Shown in pieces: positions 24,998 through 34,781 of a DNA stretch of 40,766 bases. The notes below the pieces were generated by a model that worked only from the letters and a program-made list of their open reading frames with translations, did no database searches and was not told the origin of the DNA. The position numbers were made by a program, and so were the translations under genes. How positions within the stretch are numbered: the stretch's first letter is position 1; the number at the start of each line of letters is the position of its first letter. Origin of the DNA: Alphaproteobacteria bacterium (GTDB taxonomy: Bacteria > Pseudomonadota > Alphaproteobacteria > Rhodobacterales > Rhodobacteraceae); assembly GCA_030427145.1 (NCBI GenBank), contig JAUHWT010000028.1, positions 1 to 40,766 on the forward strand. Direction: 5' to 3'.

Positions 24998-25025
24998 CGC
25001 GCCCACCACTAAAATTAACTTTCTG

Positions 25026-26324
25026 CTAACCCACGTTTTTCTGAGGTTTTCCAGCAACATAGGTTTGGGCGATGGCCCGGTCATCGCCCATGATTTGAAG
25101 AATGAAAAGTTCCTCAGCCAGAGTTTCAGCCTTTTCCATGCGCAGGGCCATTGAGGACGTGGCGCGGGCGTCGAGTACGACAATGTCGGCTTCGGTTCCG
25201 GCGTTCAGGGTTCCAATTTTGTCATCCAACTCCAGAACTTCGGCATTACCGCGCGTGATCCAGTGAAAGGCTTTCAGGGGATGCATCTTCTGGCCCTGGA
25301 GCTGGAGGATCTTGTATCCCTCGTTCAGGGTCTGAAGCATTGAGTAACTGGTGCCACCGCCGATATCCGTAGCAATTGCACTGGTGATGCCGCGCGCTCG
25401 GAGGCCGGCGTCGTCAAACAGGCCACTGCCAAGGAAGAGGTTTGAGGTGGGGCAAAACACTGGATGTGAACCGCTCTCGGCAATGGCCGCTATCTCACGC
25501 TCCTTCAGATGAATGGAATGACCCAGCAGGATTTTGGGGCCAAGCAGACCACGGGACTCGTAGACGTCGAGATAGTCACGGGCCTCCGGGTAAAGCTCGG
25601 CGGTGAAGGCGATCTCGGCGTGGTTTTCGGAAAGATGGGTTTGAATGTGACAGTCGGGATGTTCAGCGGCGAGGGTCCCGGTGACATCCATCTGTTCCGG
25701 TGACGAGGTTATGGCGAAACGCGGCGTGATGGCGTAGAGCGCCCTGCCCCGGCCGTGCCATTTTGAGATCAGGGATTTGGTGTCGTCATAACCGGATTGC
25801 GGTGTATCGCGCAGGCCATCGGGGGCGTTGCGATCCATTAAAACCTTGCCGCCGATCATGCGCATATTGCGTCGTTCGCCTTCCGTGAAATAGGCCTCCG
25901 CGGATTCCCGGTGGACTGAGCAGTAGGCAACGGCGGTGGTGGTGCCGTGGGCGGTCAGTTCGTCAAAGAAATGCGTCGCCATGCGGGCGGAATGCGCGGC
26001 ATCCACGTATTCGCACTCAGCCGGAAAGGTGTAGTTGTTAAGCCAGTCGAGAAGCTGCGCGCCCCAGGAGGCGATGACCTGGGTCTGCGGAAAATGCAGA
26101 TGAGTATCGATGAAACCGGCCATCAGGAGATGCGGTCGATGGTCCACCTTCTCCGCGTCGTCATGGGCGACAGCAAGTTTCGCATGGTCATCCACGGCCT
26201 CAATCATGCCGTCGCGGATCAGTATTGCGCCGTCCTCGACATACCGGTAGCAGGCGGTATCGTCCGGACCCTGCGGTTCGGAGAGGAAATTCAGTACGCG
26301 GCCGCGCAGCAGCAGTTTTGTCAT
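25026..26324 (-). CDS. guaD: Guanine deaminase
   Basis: This 432-aa amidohydrolase converts guanine to xanthine and ammonia. Zinc ligands are visible as His75 and His77 in FIDTHLHFPQTQ, the HLSE motif, LGHSIHLKEREI and the Asp of AIATDIGGGTSY. The PQTQ context is typical of guanine deaminase rather than other amidohydrolases. It is the last gene of an operon read xdhA-xdhB-xdhC-permease-guaD. Its product is the substrate of the xanthine dehydrogenase encoded upstream. The gap to the permease is 55 nt and carries a small hairpin. Confidence 0.95.
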   Translation of the reverse strand: MTKLLLRGRVLNFLSEPQGPDDTACYRYVEDGAILIRDGMIEAVDDHAKLAVAHDDAEKVDHRPHLLMAGFIDTHLHFPQTQVIASWGAQLLDWLNNYTFPAECEYVDAAHSARMATHFFDELTAHGTTTAVAYCSVHRESAEAYFTEGERRNMRMIGGKVLMDRNAPDGLRDTPQSGYDDTKSLISKWHGRGRALYAITPRFAITSSPEQMDVTGTLAAEHPDCHIQTHLSENHAEIAFTAELYPEARDYLDVYESRGLLGPKILLGHSIHLKEREIAAIAESGSHPVFCPTSNLFLGSGLFDDAGLRARGITSAIATDIGGGTSYSMLQTLNEGYKILQLQGQKMHPLKAFHWITRGNAEVLELDDKIGTLNAGTEADIVVLDARATSSMALRMEKAETLAEELFILQIMGDDRAIAQTYVAGKPQKNVG

Positions 26325-26345
26325 CTTGTTTTTCCCGAGTGGTCA

Positions 26346-26366
26346 GGCGGCCCCCGATGGGCCACC
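26346..26366 (-). promoter_or_regulatory. Hairpin between the permease and guaD genes
   Basis: On the + strand GGCGGCCC-CCGAT-GGGCCACC pairs GGCCC with GGGCC, plus outer GG/CC across one mismatch. It lies between permease stop and guaD start on the - strand transcript, without a T-run. It may stabilise or attenuate the mRNA between the two genes. Confidence 0.3.
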
Positions 26367-26379
26367 CGACGGGTTTTGT

Positions 26380-27960
26380 CTAGCGTGACGCGGGGACCGG
26401 TTCATCAAGAACCGCGTTTTCGTTCGAGAGTTGTCCATCCCGAATGAACAACGGGTAGATGAACAGAAACGCGGCGGTGATCAGGTACCCGATTACAATG
26501 CCGGATATTTGCGGGAACTGAAGTGTTCCGGCGTGAATAATGCCGATGGACGACATCACTGCCGCGGCGATGGAAAATCCGGCGGCGTTTTTGAAGTTGC
26601 CGTCTATGATGCTGGCGGCGGTCGCGCCCCAGATCAGGCCGGTGATGATTGCCCCCTGTGCCAGTGCCAGATGCCCCTCGTAATGTGCACCCTGTTGCAG
26701 GAGTGCGGCCGTCAGGGCCTCGTCACCCAGCCCAGGCAGACCCTCGACTCCCATCGACCCAACCGCATTCAGGAGCGAGCCCCATTTGGTGATAAGGAAG
26801 TTCGAGACGTGCGGCAGCATGGCAATTGTGACTGCGGCCATATGCTCCGGTTTGACACTGTGCGCCGTGTTGGTGATGAGGCTGATGGCCACAAAGACCA
26901 GAACAGGCGCGGCGGCGGCCACGGGGATCAGGTTGTTGAGGAATGCCAGGAACCCGAAGAAAGCCGCGAACGGGATGACGATGGCTACGCCGATGATGTA
27001 ACCCGCATGTGCCTCCATCCGCTTGTAGGCGGGATGTCCGATATAAACCGTGGTCGGAAACGGGGAACCGAACAACGCGCCGATCATGGTGCCTACGCCA
27101 TCGGTGACCTGACAGGTCGCCACGGGATAGTGGTCGCCTGCGGCCTCGGCGGATTCTACGTTGTTCATGGTCTCGATGAAATTGTAGATCTGCACCGGCA
27201 CCAGAACGAGGAAGAGTTCGGGATTGGCGAAGAGATGCTGGATGCCCACCATCAGATCACCAAAATACGGAATCGGTGGATAGAACCCCACACCATCGAA
27301 ACTGATTGAGGCGTGACCGGATACCAGTGCGACAATCGTCCCGAGCAGCAGGGCCAGAAGGCCGGCAGGGATGTTAAACGGCAGGCGAAAGCGGCCCACG
27401 AGACCCCAGAGGATAATCGCCATGGAGGCAAAACCGATGATGGGATCCTCAAATACGGTCGCGAGTGGAACCGAGCCGATGAACACCAGTGCAATGCCAC
27501 AGAGCGTACCCAACATGCCCGCGCGCGGTGTTACCTTTTTCAGGAACGGACCAACAATCGCACCAAGAGCAGCCACGATACCGCCCATGAAACCGGCGCC
27601 GATGCCAACCTGCCAGGCAAGCATTGCGTCATTGGTCGACCAGTAAATCGGACCGATGACGCCGAACAGGTAGACAAACATCACCGGGGTGCTGATCCCA
27701 TATGGCAGCGCGGTGACGTCACGGCCGGTCTTGTTGGCAATGTGTTTCGCCATCAGGACGTAAACGGCGATGCCCGCGATGATGGCAAGAGCGGCACCGG
27801 GCACGATGCGGCCGAAGACGATTTCCGGTGGCATTTGAAACACAAACTGACAAACCCCGGCGAGGACCATGAGGTTGATGAGGTTGTCAGTGAACAGCGC
27901 CCAGAAGGCGCTGAAGTCGTTATGTACGACCAGCCGGTATCGGTACGAGCTTTCACTCAT
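26380..27960 (-). CDS. NCS2-type purine permease
   Basis: This 526-aa integral membrane protein has about 12-14 hydrophobic helices and NCS2/AzgA-like features, including FTDNLINLMVLAGVC at the start and GRDVTALPYGISTP after helix 2. The family carries xanthine, uric acid, guanine or hypoxanthine by proton symport. ATG at 27960 with AAGGAG 8 nt ahead fixes the start; a longer frame to 28152 lacks homology. It lies between xdhC and guaD in one operon, so import of guanine, hypoxanthine or xanthine is the likely job. The exact substrate is not readable from sequence. Confidence 0.85.
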   Translation of the reverse strand: MSESSYRYRLVVHNDFSAFWALFTDNLINLMVLAGVCQFVFQMPPEIVFGRIVPGAALAIIAGIAVYVLMAKHIANKTGRDVTALPYGISTPVMFVYLFGVIGPIYWSTNDAMLAWQVGIGAGFMGGIVAALGAIVGPFLKKVTPRAGMLGTLCGIALVFIGSVPLATVFEDPIIGFASMAIILWGLVGRFRLPFNIPAGLLALLLGTIVALVSGHASISFDGVGFYPPIPYFGDLMVGIQHLFANPELFLVLVPVQIYNFIETMNNVESAEAAGDHYPVATCQVTDGVGTMIGALFGSPFPTTVYIGHPAYKRMEAHAGYIIGVAIVIPFAAFFGFLAFLNNLIPVAAAAPVLVFVAISLITNTAHSVKPEHMAAVTIAMLPHVSNFLITKWGSLLNAVGSMGVEGLPGLGDEALTAALLQQGAHYEGHLALAQGAIITGLIWGATAASIIDGNFKNAAGFSIAAAVMSSIGIIHAGTLQFPQISGIVIGYLITAAFLFIYPLFIRDGQLSNENAVLDEPVPASR

Positions 27961-28006
27961 CCCTGTTCTCCTTTGTTGGTTCCTTATGGTTATGACGCGC
28001 GTTAGT

Positions 28007-28843
28007 TCACGCGTTCTTTTTGATTTTATTCTGTTTTTCTGAGGTATTGGTGGTGAGCGCGGCAACAACCTCCGCGGCCACGAAAGCGGCAATGACTTCC
28101 GGACGCTTGTCAGCGCTGCCCTGAGAACCGATCGGACAAATGAGGTCGTCAAGCAGGAGATCAGGGTGTTCAGACCGACACCAGGACCGGAACGAGGCCC
28201 GTTTGGTGGCGGAACCGATCATGCCGACATAGACGGCATCACCACGCGCCAGAGCCTCGGAAGTCAACAGGAAATCCAGCGCATGGTCGTGGGTGAGAAC
28301 GACGTAGGCGCTGCCGGTCGGTGCATTGGTGATCTCCATTTCAGGGATCGCACTGAGGCGCGTTTCACATCCATCGGCCGCGCGTTCGAGCTCAATCGCA
28401 CGGCTGTCTATCAGGATCGCCCGAACCGGCAGAGGTTCCAGTGCGCGGGCAAGAGCGCGGCCCACGTGGCCCGCGCCGAGGATCAGGACGTTGGGAAGTT
28501 GGGCGCGCGCGGCCTCTTCACGGTTGAGCGCGTCGCTACGGTCCAATGCATCCATTAACTTGAGCGACAAGGTCACATGGCCTCCGCAGCACTGGCCGAT
28601 TTCCGGCCCGAGAGGAACCTCCATCCGTCCAGCGATTGCGCCCTGCGCGATAAATTTGCGGGCATGGTCGATGGCCATGTACTCCAGCTGACCGCCGCCT
28701 ATGGTGCCCCAAATGGCGGTATCAGTGACGAGCATCTCCGCACCGGCCTCACGCGGGCTGGACCCCCTGACCGTTTCCAAAACGACCCGGACGATTTGAT
28801 CGTGCCGGTCGAGAAATTCCCCGAGTGAGCGACACGCGGCCAT
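28007..28843 (-). CDS. xdhC: Xanthine dehydrogenase accessory protein XdhC
   Basis: This 278-aa protein binds and sulfurates the molybdenum cofactor for insertion into XdhB; it is not part of the final enzyme. The conserved N-terminal XdhC/CoxI block is GSSPREAGAEMLV, followed by GTIGGGQLEY. The C-terminal Rossmann part starts NVLILGAGHVGRALA. It follows xdhB after a single base (TGA-C-ATG), the usual place in Rhodobacter-type operons. A long-enough leader to the permease (46 nt) includes the permease ribosome site. Confidence 0.95.
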   Translation of the reverse strand: MAACRSLGEFLDRHDQIVRVVLETVRGSSPREAGAEMLVTDTAIWGTIGGGQLEYMAIDHARKFIAQGAIAGRMEVPLGPEIGQCCGGHVTLSLKLMDALDRSDALNREEAARAQLPNVLILGAGHVGRALARALEPLPVRAILIDSRAIELERAADGCETRLSAIPEMEITNAPTGSAYVVLTHDHALDFLLTSEALARGDAVYVGMIGSATKRASFRSWCRSEHPDLLLDDLICPIGSQGSADKRPEVIAAFVAAEVVAALTTNTSEKQNKIKKNA

Positions 28844-28844
28844 G

Positions 28845-31166
28845 TCAGGCGGTCCCTTCCCGAAGCCGCTCGACCGCCATCAATACCCGCTCCGGAGTGG
28901 CCGGGGCATCCAGACGCGGGCATTCGCGATAATCGGCCACACTGGCAACGGCCATGGAGAGTGCCTCAAAGACGGAAATACCGAGCATGAACGGAGGCTC
29001 GCCCACTGCCTTTGAGCGTTTGATGGTGGGCTTGTGGTTCTCGGACCAGTCAACCAGGCGGACGTTGAATTCCCGTGGACGGTCGGACGCCAGGGGGATT
29101 TTGTAGGTGGACGGCGCATGGGTACGAAGCTGCCCCCTGTCATCCCACCAGAGTTCCTCGGTCGTCAGCCAACCCATTCCCTGAATGAATGCACCCTCGA
29201 CCTGGCCGAGGTCCAAAGCAGGATTCAGGGACCGGCCAACATCGTGGAGGATGTCGGTGCGTTCGACCTGGTTTTCGCCGGTCAAAGTGTCGACTGACAC
29301 CTCCGAGACGGCAGCGCCGTAGGCGTAATAATAGAACGGGTGTCCCGTACCAGTATCGCGGTCCCAGTGAATTTCCGGGGTTTTGTAGAAGCCGGTGGCG
29401 GACATCTGAACGCGGGCAAAGTAAGCCTTGTTCACGAATTCGGCGAAGGTGAACTGCTCCGATCCAACCTGAACGGTGTTCGGTAAAAAGGCGACCTCGC
29501 CAGCGGTTACGCCCCATTCCTCCACCGCGAACTGAACCAGACGTTCTTTGATTGTCTCTGCTGCATTTAGTGCGGCCATGCCGTTGAGATCCGCCCCGGA
29601 GGAGGCGGCGGTGGCGGAAGTGTTTGGCACCTTCTCGGTGGTGGTCTGCGTGATTTTGATCGTACCCACGTCAACCTGGAAAGCGTCGGCAACCACCTGT
29701 GAAACTTTGGTATTCAGGCCCTGACCCATTTCGATACCGCCGTGGTTCAGATGAATCGAACCGTCGCTGTAGACATGGATCAGCGCACCGGCCTGGTTGT
29801 ACCAGGTTGCGGTGAAGGATATGCCGAATTTGACGGGGGTCAATGCAATACCCTTGCGGATGATGCCGCCCCTGGCGTTGTAGTCGAGCACGGACTGGCG
29901 GCGTGTGGCGTAATCGGAACTCCCCTCAAGCTCCTGAACAAGCTCTGAAATAATGCAATCGCCCACCGTCTGGTGGTAGGGAGTCACGTTGCGGTCGGTC
30001 TTGCCGTAGAAATTTGCCTTCCGGATTTCGAGGCTGTCCTTGCCAAGGAAATATCCGATTTCCTCCATGATCCGTTCCGCGATGATTACGCCCTGTGGTC
30101 CGCCAAAACCGCGAAATGCAGTGTTGGAAACCGTATTTGTCTTCATCGGCCGGGAGCGGAGCAGAACATTGGGGTAATAATAGGCGTTATCCGCATGAAA
30201 AAGAGCGCGGTCAGTCACGGGACCGGAGAGATCAGAGGAATAACCGCAACGGGCCATGAAGTTGCCCTGCATCCCCTGAATGACGCCATTTCCGTCAAAA
30301 GAAACGTCGTAATCCACAACGAAATCATGCCGTTTTCCGGTGGAGCTCATGTCATCGTCGCGGTCGGGCCGAATTTTGACAGCGCGATTGAGCTTTTTGG
30401 CAGCCACGGCGGCGAGCGCCGCGAACTGGTTCATCTGGGTTTCCTTGCCGCCGAAGCCGCCACCGCACCGACGCACGTTCACGACGACGGCATTGGATTG
30501 CACGCCAAGCACGTGCGCGACCATGTGCTGGACCTCAGTCGGATTTTGCGTGGAGGAATATATGATTACGTCCTCATCCTCACCCGGCATGGCGAAAGCA
30601 ATATGGCCCTCGAGATAGAGGTGATCCTGACCGCCGACCGTCATGCGACCGGTGATGCGGTGCTCGGCTCCGGCCAGGGCCGCCTCGGCGTCACCGTTTT
30701 TCAATTGAAGTGGCGCGGTGACGTGTGGGTAGTCGGCCTCAATAGCTGCGACGGGATCGAGGGCGTGGGACAGTTCCTCGTAGCTGATACGGGCAAGTTC
30801 CGCGGCCCGGCGGGCGGCATCGCGGCTGGTCGCGATCACACAGAATATGGCCTGCCCCCAGAATTCCACACGATCCTTCGCTAGAACCGGTTCGTCGTGG
30901 AGATGGGTGGGGCTGACATCGTTGCTTCCGGGCATGTCATCCGCCAGCAATACGTCCACAACGCCGGGCGCACTGCGGACATCGTCCAGATCAATGGCCG
31001 TGATGCGGGCGTGCGCAACGTCAGAGATACCGAGATAGCCGTGCAGCGTACCGATCGGTTCAGGGATGTCATCCGTGTAACCGGCACGCCCCGTGACGTG
31101 CTTTACTGCGGATTCGTGGTGGAGGTCGGTACCGGTGGAACCGTGAATTGAAACCGTATCCTTCAT
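28845..31166 (-). CDS. xdhB: Xanthine dehydrogenase, molybdenum-binding subunit
   Basis: This 773-aa subunit carries the molybdopterin active site that hydroxylates hypoxanthine and xanthine to urate. Visible motifs are GQDHLYLEGH, RRCGGGFGGKETQ, TAFRGFGGPQGV, GGIEMGQGLNTK and, near the end, KAVGEPPFMLG with the catalytic Glu. R. capsulatus XdhB has a similar length (777 aa). GGGGGAGAG lies 5 nt ahead of the start. It partners with the XdhA product encoded 16 nt upstream and needs XdhC for cofactor loading. Confidence 0.97.
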   Translation of the reverse strand: MKDTVSIHGSTGTDLHHESAVKHVTGRAGYTDDIPEPIGTLHGYLGISDVAHARITAIDLDDVRSAPGVVDVLLADDMPGSNDVSPTHLHDEPVLAKDRVEFWGQAIFCVIATSRDAARRAAELARISYEELSHALDPVAAIEADYPHVTAPLQLKNGDAEAALAGAEHRITGRMTVGGQDHLYLEGHIAFAMPGEDEDVIIYSSTQNPTEVQHMVAHVLGVQSNAVVVNVRRCGGGFGGKETQMNQFAALAAVAAKKLNRAVKIRPDRDDDMSSTGKRHDFVVDYDVSFDGNGVIQGMQGNFMARCGYSSDLSGPVTDRALFHADNAYYYPNVLLRSRPMKTNTVSNTAFRGFGGPQGVIIAERIMEEIGYFLGKDSLEIRKANFYGKTDRNVTPYHQTVGDCIISELVQELEGSSDYATRRQSVLDYNARGGIIRKGIALTPVKFGISFTATWYNQAGALIHVYSDGSIHLNHGGIEMGQGLNTKVSQVVADAFQVDVGTIKITQTTTEKVPNTSATAASSGADLNGMAALNAAETIKERLVQFAVEEWGVTAGEVAFLPNTVQVGSEQFTFAEFVNKAYFARVQMSATGFYKTPEIHWDRDTGTGHPFYYYAYGAAVSEVSVDTLTGENQVERTDILHDVGRSLNPALDLGQVEGAFIQGMGWLTTEELWWDDRGQLRTHAPSTYKIPLASDRPREFNVRLVDWSENHKPTIKRSKAVGEPPFMLGISVFEALSMAVASVADYRECPRLDAPATPERVLMAVERLREGTA

Positions 31167-31182
31167 GATGCTCTCCCCCTTT

Positions 31183-32646
31183 TCACGCCTGTATCAGGCG
31201 GACGGGTTCCGCCTGGTCACTGTTTTCGAGATAGAACCTGCGGAACAGGTTCTGCGCCACCCGCAGCCGGTAATCCGCGCTGGCACGCCAATCGGTAAGC
31301 GGTGTGAAATCCTCCCCCAGAATCCTGGCGGCTTCGACGAAGGAAGCCTCGCTCCAGACCTTTCCGATCAATCGCAGTTCCGCATTGCTGGCCCGTTTGG
31401 GCGTTGCGGCCATGCCACCAAATGCAATGCGGGCGTGGATAATCCGTCCATCCACGACCATGACGTTGAACGCGGCGCAGACGGAAGAGATATCCTCATC
31501 GCGGCGCTTGGAAATTTTGTAGGCCGCATGAACGGTTCCCTGTTCGCAGGTAGGAATATCGATCCATGCGACAAACTCACCAGGTTTGCGGTCCTGTTTC
31601 CCGTAGTCGATAAAGTAGTCCTCAATCGGCAGGGTACGGGTGCCTTTCCTGGATTGCAGCGTAACCTGCGCGCCAAGCGCGATCAGGACGGGTGGCGTGT
31701 CTCCAATGGGCGAGCCGTTTGCGACATTGCCGCCGACCGTGCCCATATTGCGGACCTGCCAACCGGCGATGCGTTTCCAGAATTCGACCAGGTGGGGAAA
31801 ATTCTCACCAAGGACGTCCTCGCATTCCGAGTAGGTAACACCCGCGCCAATCCTGATACGATTGTCAGTGCAGTCGATCTGTTTAAGGTCGCTCAGGTTG
31901 CCAATGAAAACCGCAGGGGAAATGTCGCGCAGGAATTTCGTCACCCAAAGCCCGACATCAGTGGCCCCGGCGACGACTGTGGCCTTCGGGTGTTCCGCAA
32001 GAACGGCGGCGAGGTCGGCTGCATTTGCCGGGATAATTGCCCGGTCAGCGCCGCGGGCGACTTCTACGCGTTTGCCGTCATTGATGGACGCGAGACGTTT
32101 TACCATCATCTCGCGTTCGGTGTTCAGCCAGTCAGAACCGGGGTTGCCATGCTCGGAAATTGCAAGCGCGGCGCGGATGATGGGGGCATATCCCGTACAA
32201 CGGCAAAGGTTGCCCTGCAGCGCCGTCTCAATCTGGCACACTGACGGATTGGGCGCCTCCATCCACAGAGCGTAAAGTGACATCACAAACCCAGGCGTAC
32301 AGAATCCGCATTGGCTGCCATGATGCTCAACCATTGCCTGTTGGACGGGGTGCAGTTGCCCGTCGACGCCGGAAAGATGTTCGACGGTCACCACATGACA
32401 TCCGTCAAGCGACGCGAGGAAACGGATACATGCGTTCACGGTTTCATACCGGATGCCCTCACCCACCAGGCGTCCGACGAGAACGGTACAGGCTCCGCAA
32501 TCACCTTCGGCGCAGCCTTCCTTGGTTCCGGTCAGGCGTCGGTCGATGCGCAGGAAATCAAGAAGTGTATCCGAGGCCGCAACATCCGACAGGCTCACGT
32601 CCCCACCGTTCAGAACAAACCGGATTTCTTTTCTGATATCGCCCAT
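31183..32646 (-). CDS. xdhA: Xanthine dehydrogenase, iron-sulfur/FAD subunit
   Basis: This 487-aa subunit passes electrons from the molybdenum centre to NAD+. Two [2Fe-2S] sites are visible: KEGCAEGDCGACTVLVG and SQCGFCTPG with LCRCTG. The FAD-binding domain follows, with VVAGATDVGLWVT and NMGTVGGNVANGSPIGD. I chose ATG at 32646 because the protein then starts at the ferredoxin fold (MGDIRKEIRFVLNG); an open frame extends to 32823 without homology and would run into the divergent promoter. It is first gene of the purine operon, with a LysR gene divergent 258 nt away. Confidence 0.95.
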   Translation of the reverse strand: MGDIRKEIRFVLNGGDVSLSDVAASDTLLDFLRIDRRLTGTKEGCAEGDCGACTVLVGRLVGEGIRYETVNACIRFLASLDGCHVVTVEHLSGVDGQLHPVQQAMVEHHGSQCGFCTPGFVMSLYALWMEAPNPSVCQIETALQGNLCRCTGYAPIIRAALAISEHGNPGSDWLNTEREMMVKRLASINDGKRVEVARGADRAIIPANAADLAAVLAEHPKATVVAGATDVGLWVTKFLRDISPAVFIGNLSDLKQIDCTDNRIRIGAGVTYSECEDVLGENFPHLVEFWKRIAGWQVRNMGTVGGNVANGSPIGDTPPVLIALGAQVTLQSRKGTRTLPIEDYFIDYGKQDRKPGEFVAWIDIPTCEQGTVHAAYKISKRRDEDISSVCAAFNVMVVDGRIIHARIAFGGMAATPKRASNAELRLIGKVWSEASFVEAARILGEDFTPLTDWRASADYRLRVAQNLFRRFYLENSDQAEPVRLIQA

Positions 32647-32762
32647 TCCTTGCACACTCCCGCTTGGTACATTTCGTGAGCAGACCACGCTGTCGCTCAG
32701 ACACTCCACATTTTTCTGGCCCTGCTGCCACGTTCCGGCCTGTCCGACACAACTCTGCCTAA

Positions 32763-32819
32763 ATAGAAGTCTATCGCCTATTTTATTATTTAATCTACCA
32801 GGCCAATGCGGATAGACTT
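32763..32819. promoter_or_regulatory. Inverted repeats in the xdhA/LysR intergenic region
   Basis: AAGTCTATC (32767-32775) and GATAGACTT (32811-32819) are perfect 9-bp inverted arms 35 nt apart. The left arm overlaps a compact palindrome ATAGA-AG-TCTAT (32763-32774). The AT-rich stretch between them (CTATTTTATTATTTAATC) may hold a promoter. Two-part sites of this kind in a divergent LysR promoter fit LysR regulator binding and autoregulation. Confidence 0.45.
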
Positions 32820-32904
32820 TCAACGTTTCATTGAATATCCGCGGCGCTTAGGGCAGCATCTTTTAACGGTCGACACCAATCCAAAGCCGAAAGAGGACCC
32901 CAAA

Positions 32905-33819
32905 ATGCCCTACCTCGAAAGCATCAAGGTCTTCATACGTGTGGTCGAACTGGGCAGTATCACGTCCGGAGGACGGGATTTGCGGCTCACGCCTGCGGTT
33001 GCGAGCAATCGGATCAGGGAACTGGAAACACGCCTTGGGGTCCGACTGTTTAACCGCACCACACGCAAACTGGCTCCGACCGAGGCCGGACGCGTATTTT
33101 ATGAGCACGCCAGGGGTGTGGTCAACTCCCTGGAGGATGCGGAGGCGGTGGTTGCCGGGTTTTCGGGCAATCCGCGCGGGGTGATCCGGGTCGGAGCACC
33201 GATCTACGCGGGCAGCCGGATCATTGCGCCACTGACCTCGACGTTTATCGATAAGTATCCGGAGATCGAGATCCGGCTCAATCTTTCGGACCGGGTGGTG
33301 GACGTTGTCACGGGAGAGATGGATGTGGCCTTTTTTGTTGGCGATCCTGGTGAGTCCAACCTGAAGCTGCGCAAAATCGTCGACTGCGAACGGGTTCTGT
33401 GCGCGTCTCCGGACTATTTGAAACGACGCGGTGTGCCGGAAAGCTGGAAGGAACTCATCCCGAAACACAGCTGTCTGCTGTTACGTTATCCCCGGTCGCC
33501 GGAATATTTCTGGGTTCTGGACACACCGGACGGGCCGAAACGACTCGACGTGTCGGGAAGGCTGGATGCGGATAATGGGGACGTGCTGACCACATGGGCT
33601 CTGGATGGACAGGGGATCGTCAACAAGCCGAAATTTGAAGTGGCATCGGAACTGGCGGATGGCCGACTGGTGCCTGTTCTTGAGGAAACGCCACCGCGCA
33701 TGTCACGGTTTGGATGCCTCTATCCGCATCGCCGGTTGCAGGATCCAAAGATCCGGCTCTTCATCGACTTCATGGTGAAAGAGTGTCGCCGCCGGTTGGA
33801 GGCGACACCGGGCCTTTAG
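32905..33819 (+). CDS. LysR-family transcriptional regulator
   Basis: This 304-aa regulator has an N-terminal winged helix (residues 1-60: SIKVFIRVVELGSITSGG, then LTPAVASNRIRELETRLG and RLFNRTTRKLAPTEAG) and a periplasmic-binding-like effector domain starting near residue 90 (GVIRVGAPIYAG). The ATG at 32905 follows AAAGAGGA. It is divergent from the purine operon, the usual position for its regulator, and convergent with bhcD, sharing four bases at the stops (TTTAG region, 33816-33819). A role in controlling xdh/guaD is inferred; it could also influence bhc genes by read-through. Confidence 0.92.
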   Translation: MPYLESIKVFIRVVELGSITSGGRDLRLTPAVASNRIRELETRLGVRLFNRTTRKLAPTEAGRVFYEHARGVVNSLEDAEAVVAGFSGNPRGVIRVGAPIYAGSRIIAPLTSTFIDKYPEIEIRLNLSDRVVDVVTGEMDVAFFVGDPGESNLKLRKIVDCERVLCASPDYLKRRGVPESWKELIPKHSCLLLRYPRSPEYFWVLDTPDGPKRLDVSGRLDADNGDVLTTWALDGQGIVNKPKFEVASELADGRLVPVLEETPPRMSRFGCLYPHRRLQDPKIRLFIDFMVKECRRRLEATPGL

Positions 33820-34781
33820 AAATCGACAGTGATCGCCTTGCCCTTTTCCAGCGCGAGTTCGACCACCGAAGCGGCCACCGCCAGATCCTGGAGGCCGACG
33901 CCGGTTCCGTCGAACAGCGTGAGCTCATCATCGGAGGTGCGGCCTGAGTGCCTGCCATTGATGACGTCACCGATGGGAGTGATGTCCGTTTCCGAAATGA
34001 GGCCTTCCCGGGCGGCGTGTTGACACTCCCCGAGGCTGAGCGACTGCGAGACCTCATCGGTGAATGCAGTGGCGCGGGCGACAAGAGCACTCTCAACCTC
34101 CTGCTTTCCGACCGTGTCCGTGCCCATGCAGGCGATATGGGTACCGCCAGTGACCTGGGCATCCTTCAGAATAGGATCAAAACTGGACGTTATAGTGATG
34201 ATCACATCAGCCTCACCGCCGAGCCGGTCAAGGCTCACTTTCTCAAAGGGCAGACCTGCCTCCGCGGCCACGGCGGTGAGCCGGTCGAGGCGCTCCGGGT
34301 GCTGGTTCCAGCCAATCACTCTTTCAAACGCACGCTGCTCAAGAGCTGCACGCATCTGAAAAGTCGACTGATGACCCGCGCCAATCATCCCAAGAGTTTT
34401 GGCACCCTTCGGAGCGAGGTGGCGGATCGACACAGCCGATGCCGCAGCGGTGCGAAGGGCGGTCAAAAGGTTTCCCCCGACCGCGGCCTTGACCCGGCCC
34501 GTATCCGCATCGAACAGGAATATGGTCGACTGATGATTGGTCAGGCCCTTGTCCGCATTGCCGGGCCAGTACCCCCCAGATTTCAAACCAAGAGCGAGGC
34601 TCGATCGGTCGAAGCCTGATTTAAATCCGTAAAGCGCATCAGCATGACCGATAGCCTCGCGCACGACCGGAAAGTTATACGCGTCGCCTTTCGCCATTGA
34701 GGCAAACACCCTCTCAACAGCGGTGAAAGCTTCCGCCCGACCGATCAGTGAAGCGATTTCCTTTTCGGGAAGAATAATCAT
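33816..34781 (-). CDS. bhcD: Iminosuccinate reductase of the beta-hydroxyaspartate cycle
   Basis: This 321-aa enzyme of the ornithine cyclodeaminase/mu-crystallin family reduces iminosuccinate to L-aspartate with NADH, closing the cycle. Family Lys is in LGLKSGGYWPGN (Lys67), and the nucleotide fold has LGMIGAGHQS (131-136 core). The assignment to BhcD rests on being fourth in the order bhcA-B-C-D; the family alone would also allow ornithine cyclodeaminase or alanine dehydrogenase. The ATG at 34781 shares one base with the bhcC stop (TGATG), so translation is coupled; an upstream frame to 34814 is rejected. Confidence 0.93.
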   Translation of the reverse strand: MIILPEKEIASLIGRAEAFTAVERVFASMAKGDAYNFPVVREAIGHADALYGFKSGFDRSSLALGLKSGGYWPGNADKGLTNHQSTIFLFDADTGRVKAAVGGNLLTALRTAAASAVSIRHLAPKGAKTLGMIGAGHQSTFQMRAALEQRAFERVIGWNQHPERLDRLTAVAAEAGLPFEKVSLDRLGGEADVIITITSSFDPILKDAQVTGGTHIACMGTDTVGKQEVESALVARATAFTDEVSQSLSLGECQHAAREGLISETDITPIGDVINGRHSGRTSDDELTLFDGTGVGLQDLAVAASVVELALEKGKAITVDF

